From a virus, in IMG/VR virus record IMGVR_UViG_3300008107_000425, positions 1 to 22,564 of that record: DNA of 22,564 nucleotides, one strand, 5' to 3'. The notes below the pieces were generated by a model. The model did no database searches. It was not told the DNA's origin and saw only the letters and a program-made list of their open reading frames with translations. A program made the translations under genes and the position numbers. Shown here piece after piece: positions 15,604 through 22,564 of this stretch. The first letter of the stretch is position 1; every line of letters begins with the position of its first letter.

Positions 15604-18600
15604 TTAATTTCTTATTCCTGCTAATGAACCACCAAAACGTTTTTCTTTTCTAATCGTATCTAAAACAACATCATAAACTTTGCTATTCAAGCTTTGTGAC
15701 AATTCAACATCTTGTTGTGCATAACTTGTGCTATTAGCTCCAATTTCAATCTTACCATCTCTTTGTACGGTAGTATTGAAATTAAATGAATTACTAGCAT
15801 TAGTATTATTATTAATTGTGCTATTATTTCCAATTGCGCCACCATAACCAACTCCAGATGAAGCGCCACCTATTGCATAACGTTTAACTATTGGATTATC
15901 AACCAATCCACCAGTAGCATAAGCTGGAACAGTATCTGATAAACGTGAACCAATTAAACCACCAGATTGTTTTCCAAAAGGCGATCCACTAAAATCTGTT
16001 CTTAATGCTAGTTGTCCATATTCATCTCCTATTTTTTGAGGAGTACTTGGTTTATTACCAAATTTATTTACTCCAGCAGATATGCCTAAACTTACAGCAG
16101 CACCAGCTAACGATCCGATTATTCCAGCCATTTGTTGTTTTTTGGCTCTTCTCTTTTGTCTATCAGCTTCTATTTCTGCTCTTCTTTGATCTCTCAATTC
16201 ATTATATAGTTTACTTTCTTCTAAACCAAAACTAGTCATATTAGACTCCATAGAAGAAATATCATCAAAATTATTTGTAAAAGTTCCTCCCGCAGCAAAA
16301 CGAGGAGCCATAGAAAAATTCAATTTATCAAGTGAAGCTGGACCACCCATTGCCATTACCGCATTTCTATTCAATACATATTCACCATTCTCAAGTAATG
16401 CTGGATATTTATCTCCAGAACCTACTCCAGAAATATACATACCAGATTGAGCGCGAATTACTCCTCCTCTTTGTTTAGCGGCAACTGGTAAATTAGAAAC
16501 TCCAAGATTTCCTAATATTCCATAAACCGCAGATTGCATTAATGTTGTGCTTATGCTATCCAAGAAACTTGAAGCTATACCCATTAAAGCGCTTCCTAAA
16601 TTATCAGATTCTCTGATAGCGGCTTTTATTCCATTAACCAATCCATCAGCAAACATTTTTGGAAGATCTTCGCCTAAACGACCAATCATCAACTCTGATT
16701 CAGTTCTCAAGTTATCAAATCCTTTAACAACTCCATATTTAAAAGAAGTAGAGCGTTCTGCCATAATAAGCTCTTGTTTATTTAATCTATCATTCAATTC
16801 TATTTGTGTTATTTTACCTTCATTTATTTCAGTTTGAACTGTTTTAAGTTTTTCTAATGTTTTTACTCTTTGTTCTTCTTGTTTTGGATCAGCAAATTTT
16901 GTTGATTCTAAACTCGTAATGGCCTGATTCAATGAAGTTAAATCTTTGATTTCAATACCTGTATTACGTCTAGCTTTAGATCTTAGACTATCAGCTAAAA
17001 TAACATTTCCTTGACTCTGAAGTCTATCTGCATCCTTTAAAGCATTTTCATTTTGCATTTTTATTACTTCGCTATAATCTGCTTGTGTAGATTTAGAACG
17101 AGTAATTTCAGTATCTATAAGTTTTTTTTGTAAAATTTGATTTCTAAAATCAGCTTTACCTTGAGCTTTTCCTGCTACACTCATTCCAAAATAATTAGCC
17201 TCATCAGATTGTCTACGCTCTATAGCGTCTATCTCTAAATCTAATGTATTTTTTCTTTGTATTTCTAAGCGTTCTCTTTGAGCGGTTAAAGATATTTCAT
17301 CTTTAATTATATTTGATTGAAGTAAAAGAGTTGTACTTTTTAAATTTTGCAAAAGAATATCTTGATCAATTAATTTTTTTTGATCTCCATTATTTGATTT
17401 TCTTTCCGCTTCGGTGGCTTTATAAATTGCATAAGCTTCTTTTAATTGCTGTGATTCTTTAGGCTGTAGAGCGGATGGCCCACCCAAAGCAGATGATTCT
17501 GCAAAAGCTCCAACAGATTGCGATCCACTTAACAATCTTTCAAAAGGAGCAAAATTTCCTTTCAACATCTCTGCTATTGCTGGTTTTATACTTTGTTCAA
17601 TGTATGTAGGATTTTGCGAACTTTCTAATAAAGTTTTATAATTTTGTTTTACAAAATCTATATTAACTTTTCTTTGTTCATCTTCAGTTTCTCTTGCGAA
17701 TTTAGATGTTTGAGATTGCGCTTTTCTAGCTGCAATCTCTAAAGGATTTGCAACCCCTTCCATCATAGAAACTTGAAAATCATTTAAAGCATCAAGAAGT
17801 TTTTGAGAAAATTCAGATTGTTTTATCAATTGATTACCAGAAGAAATATCTTTTATAATTTGCGCTTCTAACTTATTTCTTGTAGAATATAATGAGGCAA
17901 GAGCTTTTGCTTGTTGAACAGCTTGTTTAGTTGCATTATCACTGCTACTAATTGTATTTATTATGTCAGGCAAAGTTCCTTCTAATAAAGCTTTAGTTAA
18001 AGATTCTTGAACAGTCTCTATTTCAGCAGCTGTAGCCTTACCTCCTAATTGTTTTTCTGCAATTTGTTTGGCTATACTTTTAGCTTGGTCAACTGACGCT
18101 TGCGAAACAACATCTATTTCTTGCATAAAAACACCACCAACTCCCGCAGATCTTGGAACTTTAACTCTTTCAGTTCCTTTTTTATAGCTTTGTAATTGTT
18201 TAAGCTGCTCTTGATTTAATCCTAAATTAGCTAAAGCTTTTCCAGCAACAGCTTTTTGTAGTCCGCTTTCTATTTTACCACCTTTAATCAAAGTTGCAAA
18301 TTCTAAACCAGATGTTAGTTTTTTCTGCTCTTGTTCAAAATTTCCCAAAACAGAATTTAAAGCTTCAACTCCGCCTTTTGTTTTAGATAGTTCTTCTGCT
18401 AATTTAACATCTTTTATGTCGTTAAAAGAATTAGTTAAATTTCTACTAGCGTTTTCCAATTGAGTTGATGAAGCTCCAGAAGCCAAAAGTTTAGCGTATT
18501 CTTCTTGAGCTTGAATGTATTTTTGACCAGCACTCAAATTTTCTTGAGTTTTACTCTTTTGTTCATCTGTTAATTGAGTTAATTCTTCAACGCTTAGAGA

Positions 18601-21600
18601 AGAAGCTTGAACAGCAGAAGTTAATCCTATTAAACTTCCAATTAAACCTCCTACTACTGCACCGGGAATTCCCGCTACTGCACCTCCTATTCCCGCGCCT
18701 GTTGAAACTGAACTTAAACCAGTACTTAATCCACTTTGCAAACTTCTTTCCGTAGAAGTCATTTCAGTTCGTTTTTTATTTCCAAAGTAAGCTTGCTCTA
18801 TAAAACCAGCCAACAATGGGCCTCCAATCGATATGGCAGTACCTGCTCCTTGCAATGTTCGGGAAAGCGCTGTAAGTCTAGAAGTTCCTCCTCCAGATCC
18901 TCCTTGCGTTTGATTAGCAACTGTTTGATTAAAATTGTTAGCCGATGCTTGAACTTTCGATATTCCAGAATTTAATGCTATTTTAGCTTTTTGAGACCCT
19001 TGCTCTACAACATCTGCAAAAGAAGCAGCAAAAACACTAACATAATCATAAGCATATTTTATTTTATTAACAATATCTTGACCAATTTTTTCTGTTTCAG
19101 CTTGTAATTGATTAGGATCAAAACCTGATTGAGTATTTTGAGATTGATTTCCAGCTTTATTTTTCGCAATTTTATTTTTTGTAGATTTAAGATTTCCAAA
19201 ATTAGGAATAAATCCTTTACTCATCAATCCAGCAGCTTTTTGCCCTCTCATTGAATCGCTCAATGCATTACCTAAACCACCATGATCAGCAATCGCGGAA
19301 CTAAATGTTGGTTGACTGCTATTTCTAATATGAGGGAAAGGCTTTGTATCGAAAATGGCCTTGTTGCCGCTCATGCTTTCTTCTAAACCCATTACTGCTT
19401 GTTTATATGCAAAGTTAGGAATAAAACCTTTTGCAGCAGCCATTGACAAAAATGCAGGATTTTTTACATAACTGTTTAATAAATTATTTGTTTCTGCGGA
19501 TAATCCTTTTACAAGATCAGGACTACTTTTAGCCATTTGAGAATAGCTTGTTCCTGCAAGTTGAGAAAAAGTTTTTCCAAATGCGGAAGGCAATTGATTC
19601 TCATGTCCTAATTCATTAAATGTAATTATTGATTCTTTTATTTTAGCTGCACCAGCAGGATTAGCTTTGGCAAATCGTTCGTATTTGTCATTTAAATTTC
19701 CCGAAATAGAACCAGTTAAATTTGCTTTTGGAAAACCTTTGTATTCAAGAGCTATGTCTCCTAAAAACGCATCAAATGCTGATTGTTTTTGATCTGTTCC
19801 AGGTTGCAAGGCATAACCCCTAATCAACTGATCTTTAATTTTTGATTGGGAAACTAATTGCATCGCTTTAAATACAAAATCCTCATACAATGGAGCGAAA
19901 ATATTATTATCTCCAACCTTATCTGCACCTTTAGCACTACTTCTAAAATTAACTTGTCTAAAAGTATCTACGTCACTTGCTTTAGATATTCCCAAAGCAG
20001 GTTGAATAGCATCAAAAGCAGGATTGCCAAATTTTTTAAACCAAGGAACTCTTATTGCACTAGTAGGAGGAGCAAAATTAGGAATAAAGCCAGAACCATA
20101 TACTTTATCTTGAGCAAATTGCATTGTTATTTTTCTTTTCAAAATATTTTTTTTCTCTGAATCTGGTAAACCATTTAATAAATTATTTTTAGCTGTAGTT
20201 TTTAAACTAGAAATTAATGAAGTTTGCGTAACTCTAGAAGAATCAGAACCATCACCTATTATTTCTGTATAATAAGGTCTTATAAATAAATCGCCAAGAA
20301 GCCCTTCATTTGAAATTAAAGATGATTTATCATTTAATTTTATTCTTCTTGATGATGATCCTTGTTTTGGCAAATAACCATAATAATTTTCCCCTAAATG
20401 ATTAATTATTTTACTTATATTTTGAGAAGCTGTATGACCATAACCAGCATGAGCATCAGCAAATGAATTTGATTTATAAAGCCTTGGATTAAAACCTTTA
20501 TTAATGGGCTTAAATCTAACTTCATTAAAATCTATTGCTGCATTATAAGCAGGAGAAACTCCAATATCATTTCCGACACTAGCTTCAAAACCTCTACCAA
20601 TAGCAAATTGATCTATTTTTTTGATAGCAAAATTCGGAATAAATCCATTAAACATATATGGATCAACACCTGTTCTGCTTATAGCATTTTGTCTATGAGC
20701 GCGACCAGCTTTTGATGCAGCAGGAGGATTAATAAAAGGTTGAGCAAAACCGGGAATATATTTTACATCTTCCGCAGTATTCATTACCCCACCAACAGGA
20801 GACGAAACAACTCTGCCGGGAGTATATCCACCAGCTTGTGCGCCAACAACTTCCGCCATTCTTGTCGCATTTGGAATATATCCTCCTGCGCGAGTAACTT
20901 GCAATCCACCAGATCCTTTTACTCTTACTCCTTGATTAGCTAATTGAGAAGCAAGTTGTTTAGCAAGAGTTGACTGCATTTGATATTCTGCTGTCTGCTG
21001 TCTAGCTATTTGAAGCAATAATTGCGCCTGTGCAGCTTGATTACCCATTAGCCCAGCAAGAGCTTGTGATGCTGGCCCTTGTTGTTGCATAATTTGCAAA
21101 ATAGATTGTTCAATATTTTTTCTATTTTGCGTTTCTGTAGTAATACCAGCAATCTGAGGCAAAGCCTGACTAAGATAAGTAAAAGAATTTTGTATTAATT
21201 TAAAAAGCGTAAAAAAAGCTGCGATAGCACCGGGACCAGCTATTACATTACGAATACCTTTTAATAAACCATTTGCAAAACTAGAACCAACCCCTTCTCC
21301 CTCAAGAACTTCATTCATGCTTTCAACGAATGACTTTAACTGTTCTGTACCATATTTAGCTAATGGTTCAAATGTTACTTTACCAATATTATTTGCTAGT
21401 TGCTGAGTTGAAGTGGCTGTTTGCTTTAATAAAGCATCTAAAGTTTGATTTAATTTTGCAGTAGCGATTTCAGCTTCATTTGTAGCCGCCGCTCCTCTTT
21501 GTAAAGCTCCAGCATATGTGCCTTGCGTCTTATTTAAATCGTTAACAATAGCTTTTAAAATGTTAACTTGATAAACACCTGCAACTTGCTCTGATAATTG

Positions 21601-22524
21601 CGCTCTTTGAGCGTCTGCTAGACCTTTATAAGCACCAGCGAAATTTTGTAATATTTGAACTGCTGGTAAAATATTTCCTTCAACATCTCTAACAGCAATA
21701 TTAAAAGCTTCTAATTGATCTAGAGTCTCAGTACGTTGCAAACGAGTGAAAATTGTTTTTAATGCGTTACCAATTACCGCTCCACCTCTTGCAGTGCTTT
21801 GTTGTGCAGAAGTAACTAATGCGTTTAACTGATCAAGGCTAACACCTGCTTCTTGCGCTGCTTGTCCAGTACGAGACAAAGCTTCAGCCAAATCGCCAGC
21901 ACCTACAGCGTAATCTTGTTCAACTGCAACTAGCTTATTTAATATTTGAGTTGTAGTTACTCCAGTTATAGCAAATCCATTTACAGTAGAAGTCAATGCA
22001 TCAACAGCATTTGCAGTACTAATTCCCGCTAATCTTGTTAATGTTAAAGCGTCTTTTGTTCTTTGTAGAGTTTCTTCAGCTTTTAAACCTTGACGAGAAA
22101 ATTCTAAAGCCGCTTTAGAAGCATCATCAAAAGAAGAAGCTGTTTGTTTGCTTACGCTAAATAATTCTGTACTAAATTTTTGCAACTGACTTGTGGTTAA
22201 TCCGAATACACGATTAATATCTGCAAGATTTTTTTCTACATCAATAGTTACATTAGCTAACTCTTTAAAACTACGAATAACACCACCAAGAACAGCAGTA
22301 GAAGCTCCGAATGCAATAACGCGAGCATTAGAAGCTGCGAGTGCTGCTTCGAAGTCTTTAACATCGCCCGTCATTCTGCCAAGAGGCTGAGAGAAAGCTC
22401 GTTGATTAACAGTTAGATTAAGTTGATTATTCTGAGCGAATCTTTGATTATACGCTTGAACACCAGCTTGAATAGAAGCGGTTAATGCTGCTTGATTGGC
22501 TGCGACATTAATTTGAACTGCCAT
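15604..22524 (-). CDS. Tail tape measure protein (TP901/PhageMin_Tail-type N-domain), 2306 aa
   Basis: This protein fixes tail length and probably assists DNA passage. Residues ~75-330 form a TP901-type tape measure domain (VEKNLADINRVFGLTTSQLQ, LEFSRQGLKAEETLQRTKDA, RGGAVIGNALKTIFTRLQ). Hydrophobic stretches follow at about 424-447 and 1228-1250, and a glycine-zipper-like one at about 1269-1302 (GIGGAVAGIPGAVVGGLIGS). Residues ~1300-1950 are largely helical or coiled-coil. The C-terminus carries GVGSGDKYPALLENGEYVLN (about 2020-2045), a common tape measure element, and ends KEKRFGGSLAGIRN. The middle (about 547-1110) is odd: four GFIPNF(A/G) heptapeptides at 627, 812, 1033 and 1104 bound non-helical inserts, two of them nuclease-like. 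No lysozyme or peptidase motif was recognised. At 1.5 angstrom per residue the full length would span about 346 nm. The start ATG at 22522-22524 follows AAATAAGAAAT. Confidence 0.93.
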   Translation of the reverse strand: MAVQINVAANQAALTASIQAGVQAYNQRFAQNNQLNLTVNQRAFSQPLGRMTGDVKDFEAALAASNARVIAFGASTAVLGGVIRSFKELANVTIDVEKNLADINRVFGLTTSQLQKFSTELFSVSKQTASSFDDASKAALEFSRQGLKAEETLQRTKDALTLTRLAGISTANAVDALTSTVNGFAITGVTTTQILNKLVAVEQDYAVGAGDLAEALSRTGQAAQEAGVSLDQLNALVTSAQQSTARGGAVIGNALKTIFTRLQRTETLDQLEAFNIAVRDVEGNILPAVQILQNFAGAYKGLADAQRAQLSEQVAGVYQVNILKAIVNDLNKTQGTYAGALQRGAAATNEAEIATAKLNQTLDALLKQTATSTQQLANNIGKVTFEPLAKYGTEQLKSFVESMNEVLEGEGVGSSFANGLLKGIRNVIAGPGAIAAFFTLFKLIQNSFTYLSQALPQIAGITTETQNRKNIEQSILQIMQQQGPASQALAGLMGNQAAQAQLLLQIARQQTAEYQMQSTLAKQLASQLANQGVRVKGSGGLQVTRAGGYIPNATRMAEVVGAQAGGYTPGRVVSSPVGGVMNTAEDVKYIPGFAQPFINPPAASKAGRAHRQNAISRTGVDPYMFNGFIPNFAIKKIDQFAIGRGFEASVGNDIGVSPAYNAAIDFNEVRFKPINKGFNPRLYKSNSFADAHAGYGHTASQNISKIINHLGENYYGYLPKQGSSSRRIKLNDKSSLISNEGLLGDLFIRPYYTEIIGDGSDSSRVTQTSLISSLKTTAKNNLLNGLPDSEKKNILKRKITMQFAQDKVYGSGFIPNFAPPTSAIRVPWFKKFGNPAFDAIQPALGISKASDVDTFRQVNFRSSAKGADKVGDNNIFAPLYEDFVFKAMQLVSQSKIKDQLIRGYALQPGTDQKQSAFDAFLGDIALEYKGFPKANLTGSISGNLNDKYERFAKANPAGAAKIKESIITFNELGHENQLPSAFGKTFSQLAGTSYSQMAKSSPDLVKGLSAETNNLLNSYVKNPAFLSMAAAKGFIPNFAYKQAVMGLEESMSGNKAIFDTKPFPHIRNSSQPTFSSAIADHGGLGNALSDSMRGQKAAGLMSKGFIPNFGNLKSTKNKIAKNKAGNQSQNTQSGFDPNQLQAETEKIGQDIVNKIKYAYDYVSVFAASFADVVEQGSQKAKIALNSGISKVQASANNFNQTVANQTQGGSGGGTSRLTALSRTLQGAGTAISIGGPLLAGFIEQAYFGNKKRTEMTSTERSLQSGLSTGLSSVSTGAGIGGAVAGIPGAVVGGLIGSLIGLTSAVQASSLSVEELTQLTDEQKSKTQENLSAGQKYIQAQEEYAKLLASGASSTQLENASRNLTNSFNDIKDVKLAEELSKTKGGVEALNSVLGNFEQEQKKLTSGLEFATLIKGGKIESGLQKAVAGKALANLGLNQEQLKQLQSYKKGTERVKVPRSAGVGGVFMQEIDVVSQASVDQAKSIAKQIAEKQLGGKATAAEIETVQESLTKALLEGTLPDIINTISSSDNATKQAVQQAKALASLYSTRNKLEAQIIKDISSGNQLIKQSEFSQKLLDALNDFQVSMMEGVANPLEIAARKAQSQTSKFARETEDEQRKVNIDFVKQNYKTLLESSQNPTYIEQSIKPAIAEMLKGNFAPFERLLSGSQSVGAFAESSALGGPSALQPKESQQLKEAYAIYKATEAERKSNNGDQKKLIDQDILLQNLKSTTLLLQSNIIKDEISLTAQRERLEIQRKNTLDLEIDAIERRQSDEANYFGMSVAGKAQGKADFRNQILQKKLIDTEITRSKSTQADYSEVIKMQNENALKDADRLQSQGNVILADSLRSKARRNTGIEIKDLTSLNQAITSLESTKFADPKQEEQRVKTLEKLKTVQTEINEGKITQIELNDRLNKQELIMAERSTSFKYGVVKGFDNLRTESELMIGRLGEDLPKMFADGLVNGIKAAIRESDNLGSALMGIASSFLDSISTTLMQSAVYGILGNLGVSNLPVAAKQRGGVIRAQSGMYISGVGSGDKYPALLENGEYVLNRNAVMAMGGPASLDKLNFSMAPRFAAGGTFTNNFDDISSMESNMTSFGLEESKLYNELRDQRRAEIEADRQKRRAKKQQMAGIIGSLAGAAVSLGISAGVNKFGNKPSTPQKIGDEYGQLALRTDFSGSPFGKQSGGLIGSRLSDTVPAYATGGLVDNPIVKRYAIGGASSGVGYGGAIGNNSTINNNTNASNSFNFNTTVQRDGKIEIGANSTSYAQQDVELSQSLNSKVYDVVLDTIRKEKRFGGSLAGIRN
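19600..19893 (-). other. PD-(D/E)XK nuclease-like insert inside the tape measure protein
   Basis: Residues about 878-975, inside the spacer between the second and third GFIPNFA motifs, read LYEDFVFKAMQLVSQ (E881 in a predicted first helix), then QSAFDAFLGDIALEYKGF with D918, D923, E927 and K929. A helix glutamate, a following acidic residue, and an E-x-K on the next predicted strand, then a helix-rich tail, are the order expected for the restriction-endonuclease-like fold. This is a fold-level reading by eye. Chance occurrence of E-x-K is easy, so the call depends on structure prediction. Confidence 0.45.
20092..20625 (-). other. Second globular insert in the tape measure protein, possibly a decayed nuclease-like domain
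   Basis: This covers residues 634-811, between the first and second GFIPNFA motifs. It begins GRGFEASVGNDIG (E647), then AYNAAIDFNEVRFK (D665), then NSFADAHAGYGHTASQNISK with D690-A-H692 where a D-x-K would be expected. The spacing resembles that in the neighbouring insert, suggesting a related fold with the lysine replaced by histidine. About 110 further residues, including IRPYYTEIIGDG and LPDSEKKNILKRKI, are unrecognised. Confidence 0.35.
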
Positions 22525-22564
22525 ATTTCTTATTTACACGTTAAATTATGGATTATCCGAATAA
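22525..22564. other. Region upstream of the tape measure gene, cut by window edge
   Basis: Forty bases with no complete gene. On the minus strand all three frames contain a stop before the tape measure ATG. The frame open longest ends in TAA at 22530-22532, which would leave a 5-base gap to the tape measure gene, matching the tight spacing elsewhere. An upstream tail gene, such as a tail assembly chaperone, may end here, but too little is visible to call it. No promoter was recognised. Confidence 0.3.

Larger units (their letters stand above)
19195..20646 (-). repeat. Four GFIPNF(A/G) heptapeptide copies in the tape measure gene
   Basis: Coding copies lie at 20626-20646 (G627), 20071-20091 (G812), 19408-19428 (G1033) and 19195-19215 (G1104, ending in Gly instead of Ala). 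Related degenerate copies further toward the N-terminus are GGYIPNAT (547-554) and YIPGFA (589-594). The spacers are 178, 214 and 64 residues long and do not resemble each other at full length, so this is not simple tandem duplication. The codons differ between copies (for example ccg and cct for Pro), which points to selection on the peptide rather than recent DNA copying. Function is unknown: it could be a linker or docking peptide, or a processing site. Confidence 0.85.
3..22524 (-). other. Single tail-gene operon with translational coupling
   Basis: All eleven genes are co-directional. Four junctions overlap as ATGA (12057-12060, 10063-10066, 7346-7349, 5470-5473), one overlaps by one base as TAATG (12863), and one by 11 bases (6288-6298). 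The remaining gaps are 1, 4, 7 and 8 bases. No intergenic space is long enough for an internal promoter plus terminator, and no hairpin with a T-run was seen between genes. The transcript therefore probably starts upstream of the window and continues beyond its left edge. Confidence 0.8.

Noticed and set aside
16547-16837. 96-codon open frame on the plus strand
   Set aside because: Antisense to the tape measure C-terminal region, with no ribosome site or recognisable motif.
19858-20160. 100-codon open frame on the plus strand
   Set aside because: It lies opposite the nuclease-like insert region of the tape measure gene, whose frame is intact and has recognisable motifs. The plus-strand product is low-complexity and unrecognisable, as expected of an antisense shadow.
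15604-22524. Lysozyme or peptidase domain in the tape measure protein
   Set aside because: Looked for NlpC/P60-, M23- or SLT-type motifs in the translation and saw none. The enzyme-like signal is limited to the nuclease-like insert.
1-22564. CRISPR array, tRNA, insertion sequence, attachment site or programmed frameshift
   Set aside because: No regularly spaced DNA repeats, cloverleaf-like sequence, transposase motif or inverted-repeat boundary was seen. The G/GT-type frameshift of lambdoid tails would lie upstream of the tape measure gene, outside the window.

Overview
The window is one uninterrupted block of tail genes from an AT-rich tailed phage or prophage (Caudoviricetes). Every gene reads on the minus strand, so biological order runs from right to left. 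The gene set is that of a siphovirus with a lambda-type tail tip: a very long tape measure protein, then homologues of lambda gpM, gpL, gpK, gpI and gpJ in the lambda order, then a tail fibre cut by the left window edge. No RNA gene, integrase, insertion sequence or CRISPR array is visible, and no gap between genes exceeds 8 bases. The host is unknown. A lambda-type tip with a cysteine-bearing gpL homologue favours a Gram-negative host. The AT-rich sequence and the lack of a strong Shine-Dalgarno sequence before nearly all starts would suit an AT-rich host that depends little on Shine-Dalgarno, but this is a weak inference.

Layout in transcription order: tape measure protein (22524-15604); a tube-like structural protein of unknown function (15599-14655); a beta-rich fibre-like protein (14653-12863); a second tube-like protein that seems related to the first (12863-12057); a gpM-like protein with a lectin-like insertion and an internal duplication (12060-10063); a large lectin/FN3-like protein (10066-7346); gpL (7349-6288); gpK, as a stand-alone JAMM domain (6298-5972); gpI (5964-5470); gpJ (5473-1913); and the fibre (1904 to beyond base 3). 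Four junctions are ATGA overlaps, one is a TAATG overlap, one is an 11-base overlap, and the rest are 1 to 8 base gaps, so the genes are probably co-transcribed and translationally coupled.

Inferred roles: the tape measure protein sets tail length. The M, L, K, I and J homologues build the conical tip. The extra lectin-like, chitin-binding-like and FN3-like modules spread over gpM, the 906-residue protein, gpL, gpJ and the fibre probably give the tip many weak sugar contacts.

The most unusual object is the middle of the tape measure protein (about residues 547-1110). There, four copies of a GFIPNF(A/G) heptapeptide and several relatives bound globular-looking inserts. One insert carries a PD-(D/E)XK nuclease-like signature (E881, D918, E927-x-K929), and another carries what looks like a decayed version (E647, D665, D690-A-H692). 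A ruler protein carrying nuclease-like passenger domains is the best candidate here for a poorly described system. No homology search or structure prediction could be run; all calls rest on reading the translated sequence.
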